From Spizellomyces punctatus DAOM BR117 (Eukaryota > Chytridiomycota > Chytridiomycetes > Spizellomycetales > Spizellomycetaceae): a stretch of 64,000 nucleotides of DNA. Where the stretch lies: the NCBI RefSeq assembly GCF_000182565.1, contig NW_015971560.1, positions 1-64,000 on the forward strand. Reading direction: 5' to 3'. Below are positions 33,455-46,600 of the stretch, piece by piece. Each line of letters starts with the position of its first letter. The stretch's first letter is position 1. A program made the translations under genes and the position numbers. The notes under the pieces were generated by a model that did not search any database, was not told the origin of the DNA, and was given only the letters and a program-made list of their open reading frames with translations.

Positions 33455-34130
33455 AACCGTTTACAGTTTATTGCATGGATATCTCTATCACATACATGTT
33501 ATCGCATACATTACAAATGTACAGTTGAAAAATAAACTGTTTATCGCCCACTCCCATTTCGATATATCACAATGCTTCACAAACACAAAAAAAAACGTTC
33601 CTGCGGGCAACCGATAACAACAAACTTCCGGAATGGTCCGCTAATTTTGCACACAAAAATCATCCTCAATTGCGCCCACCGTTCTCCTTTACAAAACCTT
33701 TACAAAAACAACTCTACCGACCATCAGCACCGAACTGCAAGCAAACATTGCCAAAATAGAGTCATATGCAATACATTCCACATCATCGCTTTCCTACCCC
33801 AAACAAAACACACGCATAAAAACACCGATATCAAATATCCTATCGAGAACTGCGATACTTTTTGGGTTTACCCGCATCCGGGATCACGACACGTGTCTTT
33901 CGACGAGTGGCGTCTGAAAAGAACATTCCAAACTCAAAAACCTTAAAACTTAAAGCCACATGACCTCAAAGTAGGAATTCCTTACTTCCTTGCAGTTCCG
34001 ATCCTGCAGATAAACGTCATGAAAAAACCCGATTGCGGAATATCCTTATCTACTCTTAAAATGTATCAGCAAGGGATATATAAACACCTCATCCCCCAAC
34101 CCCCACCCCAACAAAAACCCACAAGGAATT
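33455..34130. promoter_or_regulatory. intergenic region upstream of the ENA-type ATPase
   Basis: No gene seen. C/A-rich sequence from 34080 leads into the ATPase start, and a TATATAAAC motif occurs at 34077-34085, about 50 nt upstream of the ATG. Confidence 0.45.
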
Positions 34131-37100
34131 ATGTTGAAAGATTTGCGACGCACAAACACATCGGAAACCTCTCTCATCCCTCACGCTCATCACACCCTTG
34201 CACCCTCCCAGTCCCTCTTATCTCTAGGCGTCACCTCTCAAGGCCTAACAACACCCCAAATCACCGCACGTCGACAAGAATGTGGTGCCAATATCTTGGT
34301 TGGCTCCGGGGGTGTCCGGGCTTGGAAGGTGTTGATCGGGCAAGTATGTAATGGGTTGACTGTGGTGTTGGTTGCTGCCATGGTAAGTGTACATTTCATC
34401 GCCAACTCGTCTTTCTTTGCCCTCGTACAAACATCCATCTAACATAAACAAAAAATCGCTAGTCCATCGCACTGGCCATCCAAGACTGGCTCGAAGCCGC
34501 CGTGATCCTCTTTGTTATCGTCTTCAACACAATCGTAGGCTTCCTCCAAGAATACCGTGCAGAAAAAACCATGGAAGCCCTCCAAAAAACCGCATCTCCC
34601 ACCTCCCGCGTTCTCCGCAACGGCCAAACCGAGACCATCGCGTCTGAAGATCTCGTACCAGGCGATATCCTCTTTCTGGAACAAGGGGACGCCGTTGGAG
34701 CCGATGCACGGTTGATCGAGGTCTATAATCTTCAAGTGGAGGAAGGGCTACTGACGGGTGAATCCCTCCCGGTATCCAAATCCGTTGATGCGGTTGAAAT
34801 GGATACTGCGTTGGGTGATCGACTGTGCATGGTGTATATGGGTACAAATGTCGTCAAAGGGAGAGCAAAAGCCGTGGTGGTCGCAACAGGCATGCAAACT
34901 CAAATCGGGTCCATCGCAAAATCCCTCTCGGAATCGAGCGAACCGACGAGCACGCCCCTCCAAAAACGACTCAATCACCTCGCGCTGGCCTTGTTTGTTT
35001 TTTCGATTATACTGGCTCTCATTGTATTCGCTGTGTACGGCTTTGTGTTTAGTCAAGAAGCGTCCATTTATGCGATCAGTGTCGCTATTGCCATGATCCC
35101 GGAGGGGTTGGTGGCGGTTGTGACGCTGACCATGGCGTTGGGGGTCAGGAGGATGGCAAAGCAAAAGGCAATTGTACGGAGGTTGGCGGCTTTGGAAGCC
35201 TTAGGGTCGACAACAGATATTTGTTCCGACAAGGTATTGAACGTGGACTTTTTGCTGCATAAAAACGGCATTGTTAACCAACCAATCTTACAAAATACAC
35301 AAACAGACAGGGACACTCACACAAGGCAAAATGGTCCTCACACAATTCTACGTCCCACATAAAGAAACTTACACCGTCACAGGGACCGGTCTGGACCCGA
35401 CAGGAACCATCCAAAGCGAGGACCACACATCAATCATCACCGAAACGCTCCCAGACTATCTGACCCGATTCGTCCAATGTGCAGCCTTATGCAACACGAG
35501 CGCGATTCACATGGACGAGGAAGGGATATGGAACGGTACCGGGGATCCCACAGAGGTAAGCGAACACCTTACAAAAGCTCTGCAACAATCACATAATCGC
35601 TTCTTGATGCTCACACACTCGTACTCCACAGATCGCACTCCAAGTCTTTGCTCACAAACTCTCCAGCGGAAAACCCGCCCTCCTCCGCACACCCGACGCA
35701 CCAACACACCCTTGGACTCTCATCGCCGAACATGCTTTTGACTCGACCTTGAAACGCATGTCCGTCGTCTACATGCACGAACCAACTAACACGGCATACG
35801 TATTCGCAAAAGGAGGGTTAGAATCACTCATACCCCTCTGCAAAAGCCTCTGGGATGAAACACCTTTGACCGAACACATACGTGCCGAAATCACAGGCAA
35901 GGTTAACGACATGGCTTCAAGAGGTTTACGCGTTCTATGCCTCGCCTATCGACGTCTAGGCTCCACACCATCCACCCGAGACGCAACGGAAAAAGATTTG
36001 ATGCTGTTGGGGTGGGCGGGTATCAATGATCCGCCGCGACCCGAGACGGCCTCAGCCGTTCAAGCATGCCACCGCGCGGGAATCACAGTACGAATGTTAA
36101 CTGGCGACCACCCCCGCACAGCTGCAGCTATCGCAGAACAGGTGGGGATCCTCGATATGAGTGGCAGTCACACCACCGTCTGTATGGACGCAGTGGAATC
36201 CAAACGTGCATGGACGGGCCCCGAATTCGATGCCTTGACAAGCGACCAGGTGGATGCATTACCGGAACTACCTCTCGTCGTCGCGCGGTGTACGCCAGAT
36301 ACCAAAGTCCGTATGATTGACGCCTTGGACCGACGGAAGAAGATTGCCGCCATGACGGGTGACGGCGTCAATGGTACGCTCCTTCGTTTTCATCAATTCT
36401 TTCTCTCTCCAATCTTCCAATTAACATACACCATGTTTAGATTCCCCATCCCTCAAAAAAGCACCAATAGGTATCGCAATGGGCACCGGAAGCGACGTAG
36501 CAAAACAAGCCTCCAGTATCGTCCTCACCGATGACAATTTCGCAACAATCGTATCAGCCATCGCACAAGGCCGGCGAATCTTTAGTAATATCCAGAAATT
36601 CGTCTTGCATCTCATGACGACCAATGTAGCCGAAATCGTTGCATTGATTATCGGATTGGCGTTTGTCGATGGGAGTGGAACGAGTGTTTACCCACTCAGT
36701 CCCCTCCAAATCCTCTTTGTCAACATGGTCACAAGGTAAGCTTTTCTTTCTTTTCGCTTCAACAGACCAACTCTAACACATGTTCTAGTTCACCTCCAGC
36801 CATGGCACTCGGCATTGAACCCCCACAACCCACCCAGATGTCCCACGCCTACACACCAACCCTCTTTTCACGCAACATGATATTCGATATAACATACTAC
36901 GGTCTCACAATGGGATCCCTTACTCTCGCCGTCTTTATCCTCCGGATTTTCGCATTCGGAAATGGGTTAGGCCACGGATGCAATTTATACCATGATGACG
37001 ATGATTCGATTGCAGGGTGTAGGGATGTCTACCGCGCGCGTGCAACAGCCTTTGTCACTCTCACTTGGACCATCCTTATCCATGCCTACGTATGCAGGCA

Positions 37101-37386
37101 CCGCACACAGAGCACATTCCACGGATGGAAAACCAACAAAGCCCTAGCGTACTGCTGTCTATTCGGTATGGTCATTGTCGTGCCCGCGCTGTATATCCCC
37201 GGCACGCAATACGTCTTTCGGCATGAAGGTATAGGATGGGAATGGGGGATGGTCGTTGTGGCTTGCTTGGTGTATATTGCGTCGGCGGAGGGGTACAAGT
37301 TTTTGTGGAGAGTTTGGATGAGGAGAAGGGGGCAGAATGAGATTGTGGAGGCACACGAAGAAATGAAGATGGTGGGTGATGCATGA
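34131..37386 (+). CDS. P-type alkali-cation ATPase, ENA (P2D) type
   Basis: Six exons (34131-34382, 34463-35233, 35307-35555, 35632-36373, 36441-36735, 36789-37386) join to exactly 969 codons, 968 residues. It pumps Na+ or K+ out of the cell using ATP. The N-terminal cation-ATPase segment (LLSLGVTSQGLTTPQI) comes first, then the actuator loop LLTGESLPV, and helix 4 with IPEGL. The phosphorylation site is SDKTGTLT, where Asp340 is the phospho-acceptor; the codons are split between exons 2 and 3. The nucleotide domain contains KGGLE, and the hinge is TGDGVNDSPSL. Four further membrane helices follow. The combination IPEGL plus LTMALGVRRMAK and NDSPSLKKA is typical of fungal ENA pumps rather than SERCA. 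All catalytic residues are present. Expression of such pumps is usually induced by salt or high pH. Confidence 0.92.
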
Positions 37387-37837
37387 TGGTTATTGTATCT
37401 AGGGAATGGCAAGACATTTTGTAAAAGGACGGTCATATAATATATTTTTCTTTATTTACCAATACTACCACTTGAAGACCAATCTGCCAAAGAATAAAAG
37501 ATGTTACAGGTAAAGGCAGCAAGTTGTGAAACCACGCACTCAACGGACTTGACAAAAGACCTGAAAATATACAAGATGCAGTTTCATACCAGGGCTCAGC
37601 TCGTCGTATGAATAGGTCAATAGACCACTCATAATGGGCATGTACACGTTCTAGTCTAAACTATCGCTAAAAACAAACTCTGAAATGATAAACAAATGCA
37701 GTAAAACCACCAATTCCCCATGCATCATCACAAATCACCCTTTTTTCAGAACTACCTTGAAGTTTTCCCGTCCTTTTTCCCCACAACGGTAGGCCGACAG
37801 TGGTATGACAAGCACCGCCAAAGAACGTTATAGTCAG
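37387..37837. other. intergenic region after the ATPase
   Basis: AT-rich 3' region (AATATATTTTTC near 37440 may serve in polyadenylation). No gene seen. Confidence 0.5.
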
Positions 37838-37838
37838 A

Positions 37839-38919
37839 GGAAGGCAAAGAAACGGCAGAGTCAGAACAATGCACCACAGAAGAATTCGTAAAATATCCTA
37901 GAAGAAAAGTAATCGACACAGAGACAGAAGAAAGGAAAAGAAACGGCAGGGTCGACAATGCTTTGATAAACAGCTCTGTCGATCCAAAGCAAACTTGAGA
38001 TGTAGGCTCGGTCAGCGACATTGGCACAGAATCAGATATAGCTTGTGCGACCTGTTCCTGGGCTCGCCAAGCGGGACATTCGGTTTACGTAGAGGAAATT
38101 GCATCTTCCCCTCAGAAAACCCGCTATGATTCGATAGCAATCTCAACCATTTCACTAGAGTCAGGTTGTGACATGAGATTCTTTGAGGGAAATCAAGTAG
38201 AGTATTGGAATCTTTGGACCAATTTTCTCGCTCAGCCAAGACTTCCAGACAGCATAATTCGACAGAGAAATATTCCCAACCTGTTAATTAGAAGTAGCTA
38301 CTCCAGATGCAACCTTTGGTTTTAAATGATTTGTAAATCTTGTAAGTTTTTAGAGGAACCATAATAACAAAATCAACCAAAAGCTCGCCCCAAGCCAAGG
38401 ATTCGCGCCACGGTGAGTGCGTCAGTAGTCGATCTCGGCAAGACTTCTCAAATATTTTGGAGGGGGCTACCAAAAAGCAGTGCAAAGCTGTTTCTACGGC
38501 TGCTCATTAGGTGGGTCTATTGCGTCCTCAGCTGTGGTGACAACCAAAAGCTCTTTCACCAACGAGCTGATGGGTGGAGAAGCTGCGATGGTCAGCTCTT
38601 TTGCCGCTGAAACATGGGCCGATTATTGAGGTTGAAGATACTTTCCAGATACTGGAAAGTTCTGAGACATCGGAAAACAATTGCTTATCATGTAGCGTCA
38701 GATGTGAACATCACGCTACCACTCCTGAGGATACATGGAGTGAGAAGGCAGAGGCTCTGCCCTCAAAATCCAGGGCAGTTAGCAACAGCATAGGTAAATC
38801 CAAAGTTAGAATTCCGTCCGCAAAAGCGTCTTTGACGGCAATCTATGGTGCAATACGTGTAGTCTTGAATGGAGAAAGTGACTCTCTTAAAGTCTTCGAC
38901 CAACACACAAAACAAATTT
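37839..38919 (+). pseudogene. probable decayed gene on the plus strand
   Basis: A coding-like frame runs from 37839 (SEEGKETAESEQCTTEEF) to about 38325 (NQVEYWNLWTNFLAQPRLP, RQRNIPNLLI) with one in-frame TGA at about 37998-38000. Further coding-like pieces are at 38426-38630 (ARLLKYFGGGYQKAVQ, GGSIASSAVVTTKSS), ending in a stop, and at 38620-38930 in a different frame (EVEDTFQILESSET). No set of normal introns joins the pieces. An internal direct repeat (GGCAAAGAAACGGCAG near 37845, GAAAAGAAACGGCAGG near 37935) occurs near its start. I recognise no family. The reading on the opposite strand is also partly open, so the strand is not certain. Confidence 0.35.
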
Positions 38920-41900
38920 CTACCCCTTGACATCCACCTTCTCCTCCTTCTCCTTCTTCTTCCTCACTCCACCCCCCCTCCTCCAAAAAGTGCCCCCAAA
39001 AGCCTGCTCATACTCGCAAAAAAAACAGACCCATTCCCCAGGTTTATCCATTTGACGAATGGCGTTCGTGTAGCGCGCGCGACGGTACCGGTAGGGTATG
39101 AGCGGTTTCGAAAAGGTGGAGAGGATGGTTTCGTTCGTGTCCTTGTCGTCGGAGGAGGTTTCGGAGGGAAGAGATGGGGGTTTGTCGCGGGAATTGTCGG
39201 TCGTGCCCACAGTTGGAGCAGAGGGTGTACCAGATGTCGTGGTTTGCGGCTGCTGCTGCTGCTGCTGTTGTGGTTGTTGCTGCTGCTGTTGAGCAGCGTT
39301 ACCGCCCCCTTTCTTTTTCTTTTTCTTTTTAGCTTTGGTTGCGGGTGGCGCGCCCGTGGGAACCACTTTGGTATGCGCTGCTTCGATCGCCAACACCTTT
39401 TCCAACTCTGTGTCGTCCAGTAGATCAGGTAGATCTGTAATCTCTTGTATATCTGAATAATCAATGTCGGCTTCTTCTTTCTCAAGCTCGTCGCTGGGTG
39501 TGTTGGCTGGGGTGGGAGGTTGTGCGGGTGCAGGCGTAGGTTTGGGACCCACTGAAGTGGGGGAGCCTCCCTCCGCCTGCGTTGCAGCCGTGGCATTCGC
39601 TTCAGAAATATCACTTGGAGACGGCTTGGTTGAAGACGCTGATGTTCCCCCGGTTCCCGTTTGCCCAAATTCAAATTTCATCTCTGTGGGGGAAACAACA
39701 ATTTTGGGTCTCGGAGGAAGGTCGCCGTCATCCACTCCAGGAATCGAAAACTTGACTCGCCCATTCACCCCACCCGTCTCTATTCCAACGCCTAAACCAT
39801 TACTGGCTGCCACAGATCTAAACCCTCCATCAAAGCCACTTCGTCCAAAACCATTTGAAACCGTTGCAGCACTAACCACCTCATTCTCGCCATTTCCATT
39901 CCCCATCAACGAAGCCGGTAATGCTCGTTTCTTGTTCTTTACTCCTTCACTAGTTCTGTTGGTGCTGTTTCGAAGACTTTCATCCTCTGAACTGCTATCA
40001 CCCATGAGCCCCTGCTGGCCGACCAGTCCCGTCCAAGTCAAAGTCGGCGCCGGGACAGACTGAGAAGTAATCGTCGACGTTCGGCCCGGTGAGGATCCGG
40101 ACGGGTATGCTGGAGGTCGAAGCTTTTTCTTTGGCAAAGGTTTGATCGGCTTATGGAATACCCCGGGGATCCCCGGGTACAGCGACCCGCTGGCCGACCC
40201 TGGGCTGAGCGGAGAGTTTGCCAAATCAAAGGCAGAAGGCATACTGCCGCGGGGTGGAGTCACAGGAGCAGGGGGGAAAAAGGGATTAGAGTTTGTGGGG
40301 GACGCGTTTGAAATACTCGAGGCTGGCACAACTCCTCCTTGTCCAGGAAGCGAGTAGCCTGGGTTAGGCGGTAACGCTGTTGGGATGGCCATACCCGCCG
40401 CAGGCGGCGTTGATACAGTGGGAAAAGATTTCATAGCAGTGGGACCTGAAAGTTTCCAATGTCAGCATGTCCATCCTCGGAAGACAAACAGATAAGCATT
40501 CATTCCTACCAAACGCTGCGGAAAAGAATGGCATAGTTGCGCCAGAGGTGAAGGCTTGGGCTGAAAGCTCGTCGGAGTCACCTTTCGGTTGCATGGAACC
40601 ATCCATTACCAATGTTGAAAAGAATGGCATCGCTCCGGTAGGAAACGTCTGACCAGACAGTTCCTGGCCCTCAGCTCCCGACTCTAGTTCCCCGCTCGTC
40701 GACGCAACTTGATAGAAATTGCCAGTCCAAGCCGTGCTAGGAATGCTATTGGAGAAAAACGCAGACGATGCATGCTTCCTAATATCCACGTTGGAAGTAT
40801 CGTCCGTTCCACTTGGCCCCATTCGACCTGTCAACTGTTCCTTCGTCTCTGCTCCGGTAAACTGCTTTTGCTGATTCATATTTCCAAAAGGCGGAATGAG
40901 CGAACTTGTTTGCACCATCGGCGTCGGACTCCACCATGCACACCCCGAACATGAATGCTGAACTACACGGCCTTGGGCATCCGTCACTTCATGGAAATGT
41001 GGAGGCTGTGATTGCAGAAGACCGTTCGCGGCTGGATACATAGCAAAGCCGGGCTTGGGCATCGCTTGCGCACTTTCGCTAGTGGCTGGCCCTGCTGTTG
41101 ATGCAAAATTACAATTGATTTGCATGGACAGGCTAGAGTCCGTTCCTTTCGCACCACTAGCGCCTGGCTCTGGCATAACAGAAGAACTGTCAGTCACCAT
41201 TCCCCCAGTCCCTTTCTGTATTGGACCCGCAGGTGATCCTGGTTCCGCTATTCATTTGAATTGTTGGTGAAAACTATGCAGCGCGTAATACGTCTACCTT
41301 TTGTGACTTACCAGCGCCTGGCACAGCGTCGACTGGTGGTGCCTGAAGCTGTCCCTCAAAAGACATCCTCGCTACCAGATTCGGTATTGGTCCAATCGGA
41401 GTCGGTTCCTCTATCTTGTCCACAATCGCCTTTCCCACAACAGAAGATGCGACGGTAGGAACGTGTGTCCAGTGAACAAGGGACGGCTTATGCTTTGCGT
41501 CTCCGTGTAGGGGAAGATCCGTGCTAAATGAGCCCGCTCGCTTCGTCCGCTGGTGGGATGGTAAACTGAATAATCCTAGTCCGTGTGGAGAACCGGGACT
41601 ACTTCGGGCTAGTGATCCCTCGCTGACGGGTGAAAAAAGTGACTTTCCTGCGTTCTTTCAAAGAGTAAAGTGATGAGATTTGAGCAATAATTGACACATC
41701 TATTCAGCCATGTAGCACCGCTTCCTCACCGTAAAACTAGCGTTATGCTCTACAGGGGCTATATCAAGGCTGATAAGCGGAGTGGAAGATGTACCAGGTG
41801 ACAACGGCTTCGTGTACGAAGGCTGCGTGTTATTCCGGCTTCTAGATCGACGACGTTTCGGAGGCGATAACCAAGGTTGCTCTGATTTAATACTCGAGTA

Positions 41901-41990
41901 ATCCTCTGCGATCTCGCTGTCGTAGTTGCTGTGCTGCGCCTCGCTGATGGTCTCTGTCTCTAATGGCTCTTTGTTCTGGGCTTGTCCCAT
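38920..41990 (-). CDS. large disordered protein with conserved-looking C-terminal CxxC motif
   Basis: Four exons (41730-41990, 41312-41654, 40510-41247, 38920-40445) join to exactly 956 codons, 955 residues. Almost the whole protein is rich in Ser, Pro, Thr and Gly. A basic RRRSRSRN patch near residue 50 and a Lys block followed by Gln runs near 39240-39340 are notable. Close to the C-terminus comes a compact, ordered-looking segment: YRRARYTNAIRQMDKPGEW, then VCFFCEYEQAFGG, with a CxxC pair that might bind metal. I recall similar RRAR...GEW.C..CEYE endings in other fungal proteins of unknown role but cannot name the family. Ser/Thr-rich SP and TP sites suggest regulation by kinases. No signal peptide or membrane helix. 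Confidence 0.65.
39240..39340. repeat. GCT/GTT triplet repeat coding for Gln and Lys runs
   Basis: Triplet repeat that encodes two short Gln blocks separated by Pro, and a run of Lys codons (CTTTTTCTTTTTC on the plus strand). It lies inside the large disordered protein. Confidence 0.75.
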
Positions 41991-42908
41991 CGTTGAACTC
42001 CCCTACAGGGAAGATCTAGGTTCCCCGTGTGGCCCTGCACCCTCGAAACAGGATCCGATACACGACGTCGCCCGCGATGTGTTCAATCCGAGCATACGCC
42101 CAAGGCCACCGCAAAAGACGGATGCTGCGCAGTAGAAGATAGACCAGTTTAGAAGAAAAGGATTGCTTCAAGATAATCCGTGCCGCGACAGCAATAGTGC
42201 CTTTCGCCGTCTGCAACCTAACAACTGATACAAAACACAGCAGGATTGGGCCGCGGGCATGCCGTACACAACTTCGGCCAAATTGCAACTCTTTTTACCG
42301 CCCAAACATTACAGTTTACTCACCGTCAAAAGTTCCAATGTTGATACACAAGTATCCTATCCCGGACCGAGACCAAAACTTTTGCAAATCTGAAAACAGC
42401 GTGTAACGAGACGCATGGTAAGAACAAGGACGCACAATTTCGAGATCCGTGCCGCGAATCAAAACAAGGTCCCAGAGCGGATTTCTATATGCTCCTGGCT
42501 ATCCCCACCAATATGATTCCAACTCTTTTCTTCCACCGGCCATATCTCACCTTGGGTAAACTGTTAGAATGCCAGTCTCGTACACTCTTACGCAGCAAAC
42601 TCCAAGGTCCCAAAAAATGCACAGAGTATCTCTTCTTGTAAAAAAAAAAAGGAAATGCGTGCAGCACCACTCTTGACTATCAGCACGTTCTCAAACGTCC
42701 AAGAAGACGCAAGGGAGTATTGGGAGTTAAATCTACAAGAAAATCGACAGCGTTGGTGGGGGGGAAGAAACACTTTTCCAGAGCTCTGCGGGCCAAAACC
42801 TTCGCCAGCCTGTCGTATATTATGGTCTTGTGGCACAGTCATGTATGATTAGGAACTTGTCAACTCTCCGCCCCCCCAACACGGCCAGATGCTTTCTCGA
42901 CAGCTGCA
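41991..42908. other. divergent intergenic region
   Basis: Between the large disordered protein (minus) and the Mim2-like gene (plus). No coding frame is convincing; an A run occurs at 42640-42651. Confidence 0.5.
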
Positions 42909-43237
42909 ATGTCAACGTCCCCGGGGATTCTGGACACGTTAAGTCAACGACTAGCTGCAGTTCAACACGTAACACACTCTACGAAAGAGGAATCGGAATG
43001 GACGGAAGGCTCAGAGTCAGATGATGACGCGGGTGAAACTGAGTTGGACTCGACCAAGTTGGTCATCCTCATGGTCCCTGTCTTGATCCCTATGCTTGCG
43101 AAAATGCTGGGACGATATGGTATGCATACGGTGAAATCATACACATATCGTAGAGCTTCCTCTTTAAGCTCGTTGCTGATGGATACTTTTGTACAGTAAC
43201 CATCAACTTGATGCGAAGATTTTTCCGCTCCTCGTGA
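42909..43237 (+). CDS. small tail-anchored protein, Mim2-like mitochondrial outer-membrane factor
   Basis: Two exons (42909-43119 and 43197-43237), with a 77-nt intron, donor GTATGC and acceptor TTTTGTACAG, join to 84 codons, 83 residues. Without splicing, the frame ends in an unrelated tail. The N-terminal half is acidic (EESEWTEGSESDDDAGETE). A hydrophobic helix follows (LVILMVPVLIPMLAKML), then GRYVTINLMRRFFRSS, a Gly-Arg and a basic tail. This is the layout of fungal Mim2, a partner of Mim1 that inserts alpha-helical proteins into the mitochondrial outer membrane. The assignment rests on length, acidic N-terminus and the PML(A/G)K.LGR pattern. It is short, so chance resemblance is possible. 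Confidence 0.55.
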
Positions 43238-43602
43238 TGGAACGATAGGAGGAAACGACTAAAACGCTGGCCAACGTTGATGGAGCTAAATGACAGTCGA
43301 TAACAAGGCATTCGCAATGTGCTGTCACTATGATTGTGGCACCCATGTGTGCTGTCAGTGCTTTTTATGGACTGTTCGGCAATAGTCATTGGTCATATCC
43401 TTGTTAATGGGGGATCCGCCAGGTTTACTAAGGGTAGGCAAGGCTTCAGGGCAGATCACACATCAGAAACCTAAGGATAGCCCTAATACAAATGCGGAGG
43501 GTACGAATATTTGGAATGTAAATTTAGACAGTGTCCATGAATATATGTAAATGACACCTATCCTTGATCATGATTTGAAAGTATAGTCTAGCTAATCATG
43601 AT
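43238..43602. other. convergent intergenic region
   Basis: Between the Mim2-like gene and the end of Ski2. No gene seen. A short direct repeat (CTAATCATGATTTAAAAGTATA-like) occurs at 43566-43612. Confidence 0.5.
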
Positions 43603-46600
43603 TTAAAAGTATAAACTAGCTGCAAATACGATATCTCGCTTAATGCTCTCCCTAGCCTCTTCCATTTTTTTGTACAAACTAGCGTCACCAATGAGGCGAG
43701 CTGTCCCCTGCACTTCACGACAAGTTTCCTCCAACCGTACAATGGTGCGGACGATGGAACCTGGAAGGAGAAGCAGGGCGTCAACAAACACAATCATTTG
43801 TGGAAACAATCTTGTCAACATATACCTTCCAGTACGTCTGTCAAGTCTGTGATATGTTTGAAAGGTAATCCACGTGCCCATTCATAGACGACCTCCACCA
43901 ATCCAAATTTCAGACCCGCCATCACATCTTCCAAGCGCACATCTAGTCCGCAATTACGTTGCACTTCTGCGACTCGGGTGCCAATTTCAATGATGGTTTT
44001 GACTCCCTATTGTGGTACATGTGGATTAGCCTTCTCATTGACGACAGTGGAAGAACAGGTTTGCACCGCACCGTTTCCAATCTGGGAGTCAAAACTGGCT
44101 CACTCTGGGTCTTCTCCTGGAAGACAAAGCAACTCAATAGCGCAACAATCTCAGCAGGTTCGTATTCGGCAAGCACGTTGTCCAGGATCAACTCTGTCAA
44201 AATGAGTTCGTCTGCGGTGTTTATCTAGTGGTGGTATTATAACATTAGTACTCATCATGTTATTCTCAAGACACAACGTTCACAAACCTCGCAGGCCACG
44301 CGTCCTTTGATCGTCACTGTCCCGTTCTCGTCCACAAACCGCAAAACCTTGAGAACATCTACTCGTTGATGATAATCCGGAAGTAACTCAAGATTCTGGT
44401 CGGAAATCGAGTGCGCGAGTTCTGCAACTTGCTGTTGTAACAGCCGTTCGTTGTAAACTTGTGCGTACTATAGAGTGAAATGATAAACAGAATTAAATTC
44501 CAAGCTCCTGCGGGTGTTTCTCATTTAGCACGTACGTGTTCAATTAAATCAGGACATCGGACACACTGGAAGGAGTCCAGCTGTCTCATCAGAGACTCCT
44601 TCTCTCGATATCGTTCTTGAAAGTCGAGGTCCCGCATCTTGCTCCAGTCGTGCTCCGGGATCTCCACTTTAGAGAATGTATTGAGTAACCTGACCTTTGC
44701 GCAATGGAACTTTTGCAGACCAACTTACCACCCTCGTTCATCTCTTCAGCCAACCGGAGAAGCTGCTGCCCAGATCTGGACATTTCATCCCGGTCCCGTC
44801 TTTTCAAGATGATGTCCGCGTCCACCTTAATGACAGAGTTACTCGACATGAACATCTGACAAGTGACCTGAACATGTGTCTCACCTTTATCTGCAACTTT
44901 GTAATGACGGCAATATCTGTATAGGGAACGGTGGTAACCACCTGGTCGATTCTTCCGATTGGGGGAACAGATACACGCGTCACTGGCAATGGCGCCATAT
45001 CTAGACCGATGAAGATACATTGGAATATTAATCTGAGTTGATCTTTTTCGGTCAAAACGACGTCGATACCTTTAAAAGTAGAAACTGGATGCTCCTCCCG
45101 CGCCATGGTCAAAATCAGAACTGCATAGCTCCTATCTGAGTCCGCGCCACGAGTGCCCATCGTCGGCAACGATCTTCCTCCCTCAAGAGCTGCTCCTGTA
45201 CCAAGAATCACAGCGACAGAATTCCTGTAAAACTGAGTAAAGAATAAGACTTTTGAGTATTATGAATTACGTCATAGCACGACACTTACACTGCTGTTGA
45301 CGACAACAACTCGGCCAACGGCTAGCGCCTTTGCGCCAACTGGAGTTTTAATGATCCTCTCACGGAGCTCGTGCTGAAGCAGCACTATCCGACTTGACAG
45401 ATCGTAGTATTGGTAAATGTCAGGTCCGCAAATCGCGCAGGCGAGTCTGTCAAGCGTCGAAAGCGCTTGGGTCGTCTACAAAGTGCTTTTGTAAATGCTG
45501 CAATCATAAACAATGCGCAACGCGTCCAGAAGCCAACCTCAGCATGCAGTTTCTGTTGTTCCGGTAGCAGCTTTTGAGCAACATTTTCAGAGAAACTGCG
45601 CTTAATCATTTCCTCCACTTTGAGCGCTTCCACACGGAGGAGGTTCAAGATCATGTTATAAGTTAAGCGGAATTGTGACTCCAACTTCGTGGGAGGACCA
45701 AGGAGCATCTTTTGGAGTGTGGTAGTCTAGATTGCACAAAACAAATATTACATATTGCTGTAAAGTCTCTCCTTCGATCCATACTTACGTCAGGGACTTC
45801 ATCGTTACAGGCCACAATCACGACTCCGGTATCATCCAGTCCACGTCGCCCAGCTCTGCCAGACATTTGGGTATACTCACCTACCGCAAAATTCTTGATA
45901 AGCAACGCGATGAACCAAACTGGTAGCAAACTACACCGATCCTACCAGGTAACAGGTCACGGAACGACCGGCCGTCGTGTTTTCTTATCGAAGAGAAGAC
46001 AACGCAACGGGCTGGAGCATTGACGCCCATCGCAAAGGTTTCTGTAGCAAACAGGCATTTCACCAGTCCACGAGTGAAGAGAATCTCCACCATCTACACA
46101 AACAAGATGTAATTGATATACACTGGAACTCCTGGCGGCACTTGGCATAAAAAGGACATACCTCCTTCACAATGGGTAACAAGCCGCCATGGTGTACCGC
46201 AATCCCGCGACTCAGCAGGTCTCGCATTCGCAAAATCTGCGGCAACTCTTTATCGGTTCCTGATGAGGTCAGATGAAATTATGAGTGAATGTGCCTTAGT
46301 TCAACTAGCGTTGTTCACCCGCGTACCTTTCAGCCTCGACACGCATTTCTCAATAAAAACATGCACCTCACTCTTCTCTGCAGCACCGCTCGTAAAGTCG
46401 ACATTGACAAGTCCATTGGCATATTCTTCGCATCTCTTCTTGGAGAACGTGAAGATAATCACGGGAAGAAGTTGCTTTTTTTTGAGGAGTCCAAGCATGT
46501 GGACGTACATGTTGCGATCCTAATACCGAGTGACATTAGTTTCGGACCACGTCAAGGATGCAGTTTCGTTTGGTACCTACCGTCTGTCCCGAAGCCCTAG

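Noticed and set aside
37752-38239. Minus-strand membrane-like frames opposite the gene relic
   Set aside because: Antisense openness to the better plus-strand frame; no consistent exon joins or initiating ATG.
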